The notes under the pieces are model-generated. The model was not told the DNA's origin. It made no database searches and was given only the letters and a program-made list of their open reading frames with translations. Position numbers and translations under genes: made by a program. A stretch of 38,682 nucleotides of DNA, from NCBI GenBank assembly GCA_002284615.2, contig MU069910.1, positions 11,791-50,472 on the forward strand, read 5' to 3'. This stretch comes from Dunaliella salina. Lineage: Eukaryota > Chlorophyta > Chlorophyceae > Chlamydomonadales > Dunaliellaceae. Numbering within the stretch: position 1 is the first letter of the stretch; each line of letters starts with the position of its first letter. Below are positions 19,325 through 29,515 of the stretch, one piece after another.

Positions 19325-20346
19325 CCACAAAGTCAAAACCGACTCTGGCATTATAGGGAATGAGGGGGCTGATGCTTGCGCTCGCACCGCAGCCCTTTCA
19401 GACACCATAGGCATCGCATTTCCAGATGCCAGGGATCCATTCCACAATGGCTTTCATAGAAGACCTCTTCCTCACAAGATGATGGCATACACCGCTTCAA
19501 CGCTTTCCCGATGCACTACCTCACCAACTTGAACGACAAACTTAAAGCACACATGCACGAAAAACACAAGCTTGGCTCTGCTGACACCTCTGGCTACCAC
19601 TACCAGAGATGGCAGAAACTTGATGATGCCATGCCACCAATTACCATAGCAAATACTGAATCTCGCAACCCAACCTCTCTACTTGAAAACAAAGAGATCA
19701 ACAATTCCTTCTGAAAAATCCAGGGATTAATATAGCAAATGAATATTATGAAGTATCGTACAGATACACTGTTCAATCAGAGTCATGCCTTCAAATTCAA
19801 CTTTTCTATGTTCAGATAGATGCCCACTATGTGATGATATGGACCAAATTGACCACTCCTCAGGTGTACAAACTCAACAATGAGCGGGATGCACACCATC
19901 AGAAACCATGCACCCCTAAGTCTTTGTGTAAAAGCCCTCAGTAAAGGCCGTTATGGCTTATCCCTTATTGGCATGGATGGCTGCAGGAACGAGAGACTCC
20001 TGGATCAGGGCTCACAAGTCCCTGAAAACATGTAAAAAGCTATTCCAGACTGGGTTTTCCCTAGTGGTACTTGCTCCCCTGCCCGGCAACAACCCCACAC
20101 TGATGCTATCTTTGTGCGCCCTCTTCCAGGCAGACCAAACCCTGATCCTTCCAAGATATCTCGCCAAGACAGGGACATACATGTTGTTGAACTAAAATTC
20201 TGTCCCGACATAAACCCCTCCGTCAATATTGCTTTTTATAAAAGCTGAATATTGCTCCGTCAATATTGCTTTTTATAAAAGCTGAATTCTAACAGCCAAG
20301 CTTGAAGACAATGCCATCCAAAGATTAACCACTATCAAAAACACTA
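19325..20346 (+). mobile_element. Family A element A1, 5'-truncated, part 1
   Basis: Begins inside the RNase H domain (SGIIGNEGADACA, the last catalytic Asp), continues through the linker (HKLGSADTSGYHYQRWQKL), a decayed finger (LLRCTN) and the nuclease segment (DAIFVRPLPG ... VVELKFCPD). Frameshifts and stops make it a pseudogene. In the nuclease the RPD motif has become HTD. The element is interrupted at 20346 by family B copy B1 and resumes at 21145. Confidence 0.85.
20218..20287 (+). repeat. 33-bp tandem duplication inside A1
   Basis: 20218-20250 and 20255-20287 are identical (starting CTCCGTCAATATTGC), separated by four bases. Private to this copy of family A. Confidence 0.95.
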
Positions 20347-21144
20347 ACCCGGGCAAGGCCTTTTCGCCGTGCACGTTACGTTGGCAGCAAAGCCAAGTGC
20401 CCACTCGACCACGCATGCTGCGCATGCCATGCTTGGGTGTACCTCAATTACTGTACACCGACACATTCCACATTGGCTGTTTCCATCCAGACGATCACCA
20501 CACACACAGCTCAGTCGCCCTGATGGCATGATAGGTTTACCCCTTGAAGGCAGAGACTCCACACATTACCCGCAGGATATGAATTCCAGACACAGATATA
20601 TCCACCTCATTGAACTCACATTTTGTTCTGACACCAAACCCGAGCAAATTCTCCACATCGCACAAAATCAGCACAAACTCACCATTGAAAGCTTATGCAT
20701 CAAGATCTCTTTGGGACACACACCGCAATAACAGAGTCACACTAAATACCATACTAATTGGAGTTGATGGAACTATCTTCAATCCCTACACCAATGATCC
20801 CCTCTGCAAACTTGGCCTTATCAAATACAAAGCTCACAAAACTGCCAAAGAATTCCACTATCACGCTGTCAAGTCCCTAACAAAAACCCACAACACCAAA
20901 AATGCCATCCAATTCAGTAACATACGCAATGGGGGTTTGGGGGAGGGGGCTACAGGGAGGGCTGCGTACAGGACAGCGAGGCGCGCAGCCGGATGGATGG
21001 CCGACGACCCGCCGGACCCTCATTAGCTGGGCTGCTCATTGCGAGCCTTCTTTGGTGGGGCTCACTGTTAGTGCCAGTGTTAACAGTTGGGTCTTTCCTT
21101 AATGCACGCTGGTGAGTGCCAGCATAGACTTTTACTTTTTTCAG
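20347..21144 (+). mobile_element. Family B element B1 inserted into A1
   Basis: Starts near the end of the finger-to-nuclease linker (IGCFHPDDHH), then SRPDGMIGLPLEG ... IHLIELTFCSDT (nuclease motifs, with Lys of ELK changed to Thr), then VTLNTILIGVDGTIFNPYT. The 3' UTR contains GGGGCTCACTGTTAGTGCCA and the shared hairpin at 21096-21128 with a TTTTACTTTTTT tail. AAACACTA at 20339-20346 and AAATACTA at 21145-21152 flank it as an imperfect target-site duplication. Confidence 0.8.
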
Positions 21145-21420
21145 AAATACTAGACACGCCCTTTGCTCTCAGGGGGCTTCTGGGAGGGGGTTTGCTGGGC
21201 GCGCGGCGGCGGAGAATGGGAGAAGGAGAGTCTGGGCGTCCAGAGGCATGGCGAGCAACCCTCCAGATCCCCATTATATCTGTTTCTGGCTCTCTCCTAG
21301 GCTAGCTGTGTCTAGCGGAGGTTCTGAGGGCCTTCTAGTGAGGCCTCTAGCTTTCCAATTAGAGGACCTTCCCTTAATGCACGCAGCCTTGGCTTGGGTA
21401 AACTTTTCTTCTGTTTTTTA
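21145..21420 (+). mobile_element. Family A element A1, part 2 (3' end)
   Basis: Resumes exactly where A1 stopped (NTRHAL codons, ACTAGACACGCCC), with the GCGCGCGGCGG stretch, the family A 3' UTR (GAGGCCTCTAGCTTTCC), the CCCTTAATGCACGC hairpin and a CTTTTCTTCTGTTTTTT tail. Confidence 0.85.
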
Positions 21421-21424
21421 ATAA

Positions 21425-21866
21425 TAAAGTGACTTTGCATGTCGTCTGAATTGTTGTGGCTGACACCGGTGGTACGTGCCATTCGCAATGATTATACAAT
21501 CTCACCTCTTATGAATCTTGGCCTTACTAAAAAAAGCATCCAAACTTAAAAACCATGCCATTCAAAGATAAGCACTATCATTAACACAAAACACGCACTT
21601 TGTTTTCAGGGGGCTTCAAGGAGGGGGTTTGCTAAGCGCGCGGCGGCAGAGGATGGGAGAAGGAGAGTCTGGGCGTCCAGAGGCATGGCAAGCAGCCCAG
21701 ATCCCCATTATATCTGTCTCTGTCTCTCTCGCTGTGTTTAGTATAGGTTCTGAGGGCCTTCTGGTGAGGCCTCTAGCTTTCCAGTTAGAGGACCTTCCCT
21801 TAATGCACGCGGCCTTCGGCTTGCATAGACTTTTCTTTTCTTTTCTTTTTTTCTTTTCCACGCTCG
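21425..21866 (+). mobile_element. Family A element A2, 3' fragment
   Basis: Starts at the AATAATAAAGTGACTTTGCA site, which in the longer copy lies at about 31864, and runs to the 3' hairpin (21794-21830) and a long (TTTTC)n tail. It directly follows the A1 tail in the same orientation. The coding frame is broken. Confidence 0.85.
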
Positions 21867-21869
21867 TGC

Positions 21870-22257
21870 ATTACGCTCCAAGGAAGGGTATATGTTCTTA
21901 CTCCCAATATCTATCCCAAATCTCAAAAGCCATTTCTGGATGCAATTTTCTATCTGAGTCCCCTGTTGGAGGTGCTCAGAGGCTGGCCAGATCTGGCTTG
22001 CATAAAATCCTGCTGGGATGACATACGTCTTAAAGAACCATAAGTAGGCATGAAGACAGTGAGTAACCTGGTGTTGATGGGCAGAAGTACGCACGCGAGT
22101 CTTACCTGCCTAGCAAGGTTGGATGTCAGGCACAGGTCATCAACATAGAGAAGGTCGAAACCATGGAAATTGGGAGTGCCGGTGCAAGCTCCTTCAATCC
22201 CCTCAAAAATTTCATACAATGTGTACTTCATGGTCAGAAGGTAGAGCAAGGAGTGCT
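21870..22257 (-). pseudogene. RT-LINE reverse transcriptase fragment with YVDD box
   Basis: Minus-strand frames give HGFDLLYVDDLCLTSN, the RT catalytic YxDD motif, followed after a frameshift by IPAGFYASQIWP and ENCIQKWLL, the thumb-side sequence typical of L1/RTE-like algal LINEs. Only the middle to late palm and thumb remain. It abuts, head to head, a plus-strand 3' end of the same kind of LINE at 22258, as expected for a 5'-inverted insertion. Confidence 0.75.
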
Positions 22258-22530
22258 TGACGTGCTCTCTCCGTCATAAGTACACTTCTCTCTTCTATGG
22301 TCCCCCCATCTCTTCACTGCATCTTTCCTCTCAGTTGGCTCCTTCCTTGCCTGCCTTTCACCATGTACAGTCCTATCATATGTGCTCCTTTTTGAATCAA
22401 AACAACAACAAGCTTTATGATTCTCTTCACAAACTTCTCCTGTTTTACGAACAGGCTAGCGGTCAGTCGTTTTGACTGGAGGCCTTCTTCTTCCTGTAAA
22501 CCTGTAAACCTGTAAACCTGTAAACCTGTG
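22258..22530 (+). pseudogene. RT-LINE C-terminal end and 3' tail
   Basis: Encodes CSLRHKYTSLFYGPP ... FLNQNNNKLYDSLHKLL, FYEQASGQSF and a stop, the extreme C terminus after the finger of the RT-LINE. The 3' end is GGTCAGTCGTTTTGACTGGA (hairpin), a pyrimidine stretch, then about five CTGTAAAC units. An open frame of 72 codons survives. Confidence 0.8.
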
Positions 22531-22776
22531 CTTAATTTGTCGCCATTATGTTGTTTGTGTCTTGCGGGTCTACTCCCTCAAAATCTCACCAGGCGCATTG
22601 CAATGTGTGCTTCAAAGTATCAAGGAAATTCTGCATGGAGTAAAGTGGACCTGTTTCACAGCGCCACAACCTTTCAAAGCCATCCAAGGTCTCAGCAGTC
22701 CAGCATTTTGCGCTTGTGGGTCTGCTACATTTACCTCATGGTTCACTGCTGGAATTGAGCGGGCCACTTCACAAAG

Positions 22777-22935
22777 AAAAGTGTATGCAGGCCAGAGGCT
22801 GCATGCATTAAGGAAGTTTTCTTGACTAGCAGGCTAGGGTCTCATCAAAGGCCTCTCAAAACCTACACTAGGCTCAGCTAGCATTGGTGAGAACCAGGGA
22901 CAGGGTTGTAAGAATTTGGAGGGTTGTCCCACCAT
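22777..22935 (-). mobile_element. Family A 3' fragment
   Basis: Minus strand: UTR with GAGGCCTTTGATGAGACCC-like sequence, CTTAATGCATGCAGCC, CATACACTTTTCTTT tail. Truncated on its 5' side near the poly-C run. Confidence 0.75.
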
Positions 22936-22989
22936 GCTCGTGGACACCCTGCCCTTCATTCTCCTGCTCTCCACCTCCCTGAGACCAGC

Positions 22990-22991
<2 letters not shown>

Positions 22992-23049
<58 letters not shown>
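22992..23049. repeat. Poly-C run of 58 bases
   Basis: Uninterrupted C on the plus strand. The length is unlikely to be exact in a draft assembly. Confidence 0.9.
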
Positions 23050-23052
<3 letters not shown>

Positions 23053-23109
23053 TTCCCTGGGGAAAGCCAGAAAAGAAAAACCACATAGGCAGAGAGACTC
23101 ATTATAAAA

Positions 23110-23200
23110 AAGTAAAAATCTACGCTAGAAACACCAGCGTGCATGAAGCAAAGACACAACAGTCAGCGTTGGCACTAACAGTGAGCCCTCAAAGTCAATA
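23110..23200 (-). mobile_element. Family B 3' fragment
   Basis: Minus strand: GGCTCACTGTTAGTGCCAA, then CTTCATGCACGCTGGTGTTT and CTAGCGTAG (hairpin) and an ATTTTTACTTTTTT tail. Confidence 0.75.
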
Positions 23201-23244
23201 CCGCATGTGCATGGGTGTAGGTCCCAGGGGGAGCAGAGGCAGAC

Positions 23245-23500
23245 ATGGTGAAGTCAGGAAGGCGGTTTGTGGACTTGCAAGCCAGTGTGGATGCCTAGAA
23301 GGGTACGAACGCAGAAGTGTCCACTGCTCAGAGTTTGCCCCATAAGTCTGCTGCAGAGCATCATTTAAGGGTAGGGATTCTGCAGATGGATGCAAATTTC
23401 TTAAGAGGGGCAGTTTAGTACCTTTATTGTGGGCACTGGAAGGAGGGGTTTGGGAATGGTGGGTGGGTCAGGGGGGTCCCACCCATTTTCACGACGTCCA
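23245..23500 (+). repeat. Dispersed repeat R3, copy 3
   Basis: GGACTTGCAAGCCAGTGTGG, GATGCCTAGAAGGG, TTTGCCCCATAAGTCTGCTG and GGGTCAGGGGGGTCCCACCC match the intron 6 copies in order. Confidence 0.8.
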
Positions 23501-23702
23501 TTACTTTCTTTGTCACCTCCTGGTAAAAGGAAAAAACAAGTCGACCTAGGCCTGGGGCACATAGATGCTTGTAACGACCAGGCGCGCTATTGAAACTAAC
23601 AAATTCTATTGCAGCCAGGTTCCAGAGCCAGGCGCTTCCAGGAAACTTCCAGATCCACACTAACTCTTTTGGTTCTATTCCTGGGAAGTAAAGGAAACTC
23701 AC

Positions 23703-23846
23703 GGATCTTTGGAACCAGTAGGCTTCCTTTTCCTCTATTGATAGGATCTTTGGAACCAGTAGGCTTCCTTTTCCTCTATTGATAGGGATATTGATAGGGA
23801 CGGATCTTTGGAACCAGTAGGCTTCCTTTTCCTCTATTGATAGGGA
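23703..23846. repeat. Three direct copies of a 41-bp unit
   Basis: Units beginning GGATCTTTGGAACCAGTAGG start at 23703, 23744 and 23802. The first two are adjacent; the third is separated by a short GATATTGATAGGGAC spacer. On the minus strand the repeat reads in frame (EEKEAYWFQRS), but no protein family is apparent. Confidence 0.9.
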
Positions 23847-24440
23847 CACTTTTTTTCCTAATCTTCTTGCGCTTTTCACTATTCTCAAGAAATCAACAGT
23901 CAGCGCTGGCACTAACAGTGAGCCCCACCAACGGAGACGAGTCACGAGCAGCCAAGGTAATGAGGGCCTGATAAGTTGTCGGCCATCCATCCAGCTGCAC
24001 GCCTCCTGCTCCAGCGAGCAATTGATCCATTAGCCCCCCCAAACCCCTCCCTTGCTTGGGTTGCTAAATTATACGGCATGTTTGGTGCTGTTAATTTTTG
24101 TTAAGGTTTTGAAGCACGAGAGTAAAGTTTGGTCGCGGCTGTGTGGGCTTTGTCTTCTGTTAGGCCAAATTTGCCAAGGGGATCAGCAGTATGGGTTGTA
24201 AACAGCTCAGCAGCTCCAATTATTACTGTGTGCAATGCTACTCTGTTGTTACGGTATCAGCCCCCAAGAACATTTGTGCATGGGCTCTTGATGGTGTGTT
24301 TGTGTTGATTTTGTGCAGTGAGGAGAGTTTGTTCAGGCTTGGCACCAGAACAAAATTTTAGCTAAATGGGGTGGATATCTTGTCCCTGGGGTTCTTATCT
24401 TGTGGGTGATGTGAGGAGTCTCTGCCTTCAAGAGGCAGAA

Positions 24441-24854
24441 CTATAATGCCATCAGGGCGACTGAGTTGTGTATTTGGTGGCTGTCCAGATGAAAACAGCC
24501 AATGGGGAAACGTCGGACACTATTAGGAACTTCCGTTCCCGGAGGGCATAGCCTTTCTGTATCCCTTGCATCCAAAGTGACGATGAAAGGTCCAAAGTCT
24601 CCTTTGCTGGTTGCTTCACCATAAATGCTGAGTACTTGATGGCGTCGGTTTATGTTCATTCTATTTATCCATGGGTGAGTGCATCTGAATAGGGTATGGA
24701 AGGTATTATCAGGTGCACCACATAGAGGACAAAGAGCAGGCCCAGAGTGGTGATCAAAAATTCTGGCATGCCGTTGTAGAGGGTGTATGTTCGACACTAT
24801 AAAACTGTAGTACTTGGTGACATTGGTCTGTGCTTTGAGGGTCACAGCTATCAT
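24441..24854 (-). pseudogene. B2 zinc-finger segment
   Basis: Open for 137 codons. Residues ALCPLCGAPDNTFHTLFRCTH give CxxC and HxxxxC, the finger that follows RNase H in family A and resembles the C-terminal finger of LINEs. It is followed by the linker FPIGCFHLDSHQ; in the adjacent frame the nuclease motif SRPDGI begins, while the ELK glutamate is replaced by a stop. Confidence 0.7.
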
Positions 24855-25010
24855 ATACTAGCAAAGCATAAATAATTTTGGAATTAGCAGTGGGGTGGGT
24901 GTAGGGATTCTTCAGCAGGTTTTGCCAATTTCTGTAGCTACAACTTATAGCTTGAAGTGCTTATGTTTACTGTCCGCAATTTGCGCTTTTCATGCAATGC
25001 ATGGTTTGTT

Positions 25011-25540
25011 TTAGTTTGCCTCGGAGGTTTGAGAGGGGCCAGTAGTCTGTATAAGAGATGGTTGTTGTGACTGGTGCAGCAAGCCAGTAGAGATGAAAGA
25101 AGGATTTTCTGCCTGGTTGAGTGAGGTGTTAGTCTCCTCGGGCAACTTTGCTGCTTGAAGTGCAAGAGCATCTGCGCCTCCATTACCAAGGGTACTGCTA
25201 TGTGATTTTACTTTGTAGAAGTATATAGGGTCCTCAGATGAGCTAATGTAAGTAATTATTTCATGGAATAGTGGTGCATGTAAGTGGGTGGACATGTCCA
25301 TGGGTTTCAGGACCTGGTTTCTAATCTGGCGCAGAGCTGAAGAACTGTCGGTTGCAAGTGAAGTGTGCCCTTGCCGTAGACCTACAAGGATTGCAGCAAG
25401 TGGGTCCATGGCCCTTTGGGTTTATTGTGCAGGTGATATTTTTAGAGGAGTTGATAAAAAAGATGCTCCTGCTTGCTGTGTATTTCTGTTATTAGAGGTG
25501 ACGACGTCGACACTTCCATCTGTAAATGCTAGATGTCTTC
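25011..25540 (-). pseudogene. B2 RNase HI domain
   Basis: FTDGSVDVV (first Asp), AMDPLAAILVGL (Glu position occupied by Asp), LATDSSSALRQI (third acidic residue) and KSHSSTLGNGGADALA (final Asp) follow the RNase HI order D-E-D-D. A stop splits the first motif from the rest. It would cleave RNA in RNA/DNA hybrids; here it is inactive by interruption. Confidence 0.75.
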
Positions 25541-25814
25541 AGTTTGGGATCTTTGGTTGTAAGGGTTGCAGGCATGATTGTGCAGTGGGCCTGATAGCTT
25601 TATGTTGGCTGCAGACTCCGAAAAGGTTGTGAGCGTCCTGATGCAAAAATGCAAATCTTTTTCTCCATGTATAGGTTCTTTAAAAGAGAGGCATGTGTTT
25701 TGTTGCTCTGCAATTTGTTGACTGCTTCTGTGGTACCATTTTCCTTCAGGGATCTCACATTGTAAATCCTCAAGCCAGTTTGGGTTATTGTGATAAAAAG
25801 TGTTGTGCTTGCCT

Positions 25815-26300
25815 TCATTGTCCTAAATGACGATAAGCTGCATGTGCCTCTATTTTTTTTTCACGAGGTGCTTGAGGAAGACGGTAGGCTTGGGGTGGTT
25901 GGAATGTTAGACTTTCTGAGGGGAATCTGGAAAGGACTGTGGCATGGTCAGGGCAACATGTCAACCAGCAAATGAATCCTTTTTTTGTCCATCTCATCTG
26001 GCTGGAGAGGAGTTTGAAAGCAGCAGTTGTGGAAGTTATGCTGGCAATCGAAGACAGGGCATGCATGGCAACATAGTAAATGATTTGTCATCATAGATAG
26101 GGTGGCAAAAAGAGAAGCCTGTGAATTTGCAAAACATACCATTGTTGGCTTCAAAAAATTTGTCTCAAGCATAAGAGCTCCTGTATGCTTTGAAGTAGGT
26201 GTCATAGCCAAGGGGGCTTGCAAGCTTTTCTTGAGTAACCAGTGCATAGCACGTCCGAGCTCTAAGAAAGTACACTGGTGTGCGCATAAGGTTGGATTCC
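25815..26300 (-). pseudogene. B2 PCIF1-like methyltransferase remnant
   Basis: Across frames the minus strand reads GYDTYFKAY, then FCKFTGFSFCHPIYDDKSF, then TVLSRFPSESLTFQPPQAY. These align in order with YNTYFSTY, YTGFSFCHPPHDDE and LAKFPARKIQFQAPQ of family A. It contains stops and the SAM-site NPPF-equivalent is CHPIY. Confidence 0.6.
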
Positions 26301-26301
26301 T

Positions 26302-26544
26302 TTATCTGATTGCCTTCCCAAGCTGGGAAGTGTACCTGCATAGAGGGCCCACAATTTCCGTGGTTTCATTTAAAACATGGGGCTGAATGGAGGCGTGGAC
26401 ACCAGCTTGACTGGCCGCACTGTGTGCTTGAAGCAGGATTTGCAGGCGGTGAGGGGTGAGAATGCCTGCGCATTTCCCTTGCAAGCAGCTTGAGTAGTCA
26501 CCAAAGCAAACCAATGAAGCGAGTAGTGATTCACTCCTCAACAC
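26302..26544 (-). pseudogene. B2 N-terminal GKCAG domain
   Basis: QGKCAGILTPHRLQILLQAH and AGVHASIQPHVLNETTEIVG align with GKCAGMLTVNRLVALLEGY and AGIHATIQPPVQDSANEILG of the outer family A element. Conservation between two diverged families indicates a real protein domain of unknown function preceding the methyltransferase. Confidence 0.6.
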
Positions 26545-26599
26545 ACATCAACAAAAATGTTTTCCGGTGCCTAATGAAAACATCTAAAGCTGTTTCAAA

Positions 26600-26640
26600 C
26601 AGCTAAAAAGAAAAGAAAAGAAAACTACGCAGGCAGTGAA
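26600..26640 (-). mobile_element. Pyrimidine tail with partial common 3' hairpin
   Basis: Minus strand: CACTGCCTGCGTAG followed by (TTTTC)n. Only the 3' arm GCGTAG and the tail match the shared end, so the element body (to the right, up to about 26880) is unidentified; a GTTAGGACGCGC stretch there is only weakly tRNA-like. Confidence 0.45.
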
Positions 26641-27605
26641 AAGACTCCCCACATCAATTAGGGAAAAGGGGATACCTAGGGCCAAGGCACCGTGTATCCT
26701 CTTTATCAAGAGAAAGCAGAAGAAAGAAGTCAGTGGGGATCAGGTGGGTTACTAGCAGGATCCCGTGCCTGACCTTGTTGAGAGTTGAAAAAGGTTTTCT
26801 CAAGAGCGCGTCCTAACAGCTAAGTTAGGACTTTGCACTGTGATTTACTGATTTTTCTTTGCACAACCTTTCCTTGGGCGGCCTAAGTGCCCAAGCTGTT
26901 TCTGATCTCCTCTTGCAACGCAACAAGAAGCTTCTCTTCCACACATGTCTGAGCTGTTGGATTTGTTGGCTTGTGTGGACCAGCCCCGGCCCCCAGGCTG
27001 ATCAGCTGAGTCTGGCTGAAGCTCTTCCTCTGTAAGCTAGTTACCTTATCAAATGCACTTACTGGCACAGTACAGAAAGCCAAAAGGCCAAACTTCCTTG
27101 CTGAAGGTCAACCCCCACTGCAAACTTGAAACCATGTTAAACAATCTGGCACTCTACTGTTTTGACTGCTGGCAAATAGTGTCTGCAACAGGGGCTGGCT
27201 AGGCATGTTGACTTTGAGCAGAGGATCCAAACTTTGATCATTTGTGTAATCCTGGGGGGATCTATTGCCCTACAAGATTCTGACCACCATTTACCTGTCG
27301 CTTTTCTTTCTTCTCTCTGTGGAGCGGATGTACAATGCCTTCTCCTTCCATCTTTTTTTGTAGGCTGTTAACTTTCACGTGGGCCTATTCCCTCTTTCGT
27401 CCATTAAGTTCTTGCACATGCATTCCACTCTTTCTTTTCAGTATCTGTCTCTCTTTGTAGCAGAGGTTCTTGTGGGACATTAGTATGTGCCTCGGCATAC
27501 ATAGAGGAAAAGGAACGCCTGGGGCCTGCGTAGCCTGATATGGGGAGTGCTTTCAATGCTTACAGCATATGCACTCTGCGCCTTCTCTAATATTTTCCCA
27601 TAAGT
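26641..27605. other. Intergenic, nothing firmly identified
   Basis: A minus-strand frame at 26883-27083 (ending EEKLLVALQEEIRNSLGT) has protein-like composition, but no family, start or splice context that I can support. Confidence 0.35.
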
Positions 27606-28102
27606 GTGAACAGAAAAGAAAAGAAAAGTATATGCAAGCCAGAGGCTGCGTGCATTAAAGGAAGGTCCACTAACAAGCAAGCAAGCTAGCAAGGAAGCAG
27701 TGGCCTCACCAGAAGGCCCTCAAAACCTACACTAGACACAGCTAGCCTAGGAGAGAGCCAGAAACAGAACTAATGGGGATCTGGAGGGTTGCTGCTCGCC
27801 ATGCCTTTTGACGCCCAGACTCTCCTCCTCCCATCCTCCGCCGCCGCGCGACCAACAAACCCCCTCCCAGAAGCCCCCTGATAGCAAAGAGCGTGTCTGG
27901 TGTTTTCGATAGTGGTTATTCGTTGGATGGCATGGTCCCTAAGTTTGGCTGCTAGTGACTTGGCTTAACCTTTTTTTTTTGTCAGGCCCAGATTTATAAG
28001 GGGTGTGATTGTTGACTCATTGTAAATGGTACCGGCCACACCAATTAGGATGATGTGTAAAGTCACTTTGTTATTCCTGTTTGGATTTCTGGAGCTGCAG
28101 GT

Positions 28103-28600
28103 TTAAAGTCTGGTTATGGTGTGAGAATGTTGGGTCACTGCACGTTCAAGAGTAATGAAGGGATTTGTGTCGGGGCAGAATTTTAGTTCAACGAGATGTA
28201 TTTCCCTGTCTAGAGGAGGGATCTTGGAAGGATCAAGGTGAGTTTGTCTGCCTGGAAGAGGGCGCACAAAGATAGCATCAGGGCGGGTTTGGTGCCGGAC
28301 AGGGGAGCAAGTACCATAAGGGAAAACCCAGTCTGGAATAGCTCTTGATATGTTTTCAGGGACCTGTAAGCCCTGATCCATGAGTCTCTCGTTACTGCAG
28401 CCATCCATGCCGATGAGGGATGAGCCATACCGGCCTTTACTGAGGGCTTTTACACAAAGACTTAGGGCTGCATTGTGTCTGTTGGTGTGCATCCCGCTCA
28501 TTGTTAAGTTTGTACACCTGAGGAGTATGTGGTCAATGTGCTCCATATCATCACATAGTGGGAATCTGTCTGAACTTGAAAAAGTTAAATTTGAAGGCAT
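28103..28600 (-). pseudogene. Outer A element: finger remnant and PD-(D/E)XK nuclease
   Basis: Open for 165 codons. The finger keeps only part of its ligands (FPLC, HILLRC). The nuclease segment has TRPDAIFVRPLPGRQ, then about 25 residues later IHLVELKFCPDTNP, then a basic/amide stretch (ERAVTQHSH). RPD followed by ELK is the D...ExK signature of restriction-like endonucleases, as in R2/CRE-type LINEs, and it is conserved between families A and B. In a live element this would nick target DNA. Confidence 0.65.
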
Positions 28601-28642
28601 GACTCTGATTGTACAGTGTGTCCGTACGATACTTCATTCTAT

Positions 28643-29515
28643 TCATTTGCCGTTTAAGGGTAATCTTTGGATTTTTCCAGAAGGAATTGTTGATCTCTTT
28701 GTTTGCAAGTTGAGAGGTTGGGTTGCGAGATTCAGTATTAATACCAATATTGCTATGGTAATTGGTGGTATGGCATCATTAAGTTTCTGCCATCTCTGGT
28801 AGTGGTAGCCAGAGGTGTCAGCAGAGCCAAGCTTATGTTTCTTGTGCATGTGTGCTTTAAGTTTGTCGTTCAGGTTGGTGAGGTGGTGCACCAGGAAAGC
28901 GTTGGAGCGGTGTATGCCATTATCTCGTGAGGAAGAGGTCTTCAATGAAAGCCAGTAAAAATTGTGGAATGGGTCCCTGGCATCTGGAAATGCAATGTCT
29001 CTGGTGTCTAAGAGGGCTGCGGTTTGAGCGCAAGCATCAGCCCCCTCATTTCCTATAATGCCAGAGTGGGCTTTGAATTTGTAGAAATGAATAGGGTGAG
29101 GGGAGTGTTCTAATATGGTTGATATTGCTTGAATGAGCCCTGCGTGTAGGTAATACCTCATGCGCATCGGATTCAGGGTTTGCTTAGAAATTTGTGAGAG
29201 GCAGGACGCACTATCAGCGGCAATTTTAGTTTGCTTGTGTTGGAGTGCCACAAGATACCCAAAAGTTCTGCTCTGGTGGTGGTATTGGTGGGCCCATGGC
29301 CATTGGGTTTTATGTGCAGTTGCAGGTGTTTGGAGGGTGGAGCTGTATCCATTCCCGGTTTGTAAGCACCTGAGCCAGAAAGTGGTGGGGAGTCGTCTTC
29401 TTTGTGTCTAATAACACTGCCGTCAGTGTAGGTGATTTCTCTCCTGTCCTTGATTGTAGGTGTAAACATTTTTCTGTAGTTGTCAGGGATGAAGGCTGCC
29501 CTTACCTGAGTCATG
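28643..29515 (-). pseudogene. Outer A element: RNase HI domain
   Basis: Two overlapping frames cover TYTDGSVIRHKEDD (first Asp), TRAELLGI (Glu), AADSASCLSQI (third residue) and KAHSGIIGNEGADACA (last Asp), so all four D-E-D-D positions are retained, with one frameshift near 29200-29250. After it comes a conserved linker (YHYQRWQKL). RNase H activity would remove RNA from an RNA/DNA hybrid during reverse transcription. Confidence 0.8.

Larger units (their letters stand above)
23870..26590 (-). mobile_element. Family B element B2, nearly full-length in order
   Basis: On the minus strand the order is: GKCAGILTPHRLQILL domain (26302-26544), PCIF1-like methyltransferase remnant (25815-26300), RNase H (25011-25540), CxxC finger (24441-24854), nuclease segment and 3' UTR ending at GGGGCTCACTGTTAGTGCCA near 23895. 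The terminal hairpin is missing. Many stops and frameshifts make it a dead copy. No reverse transcriptase lies anywhere in it. Confidence 0.8.

Noticed and set aside
23424..23990. 188-codon minus-strand frame
   Set aside because: Made of the 3' end of family B, a 41-bp direct repeat and a copy of repeat R3, so openness is probably chance. The repeat length of 41 also changes frame between units.
26640..26880. Possible SINE body upstream of the pyrimidine tail
   Set aside because: GTTAGGACGCGC resembles part of a tRNA D arm, but there is no B box and the left edge cannot be defined.
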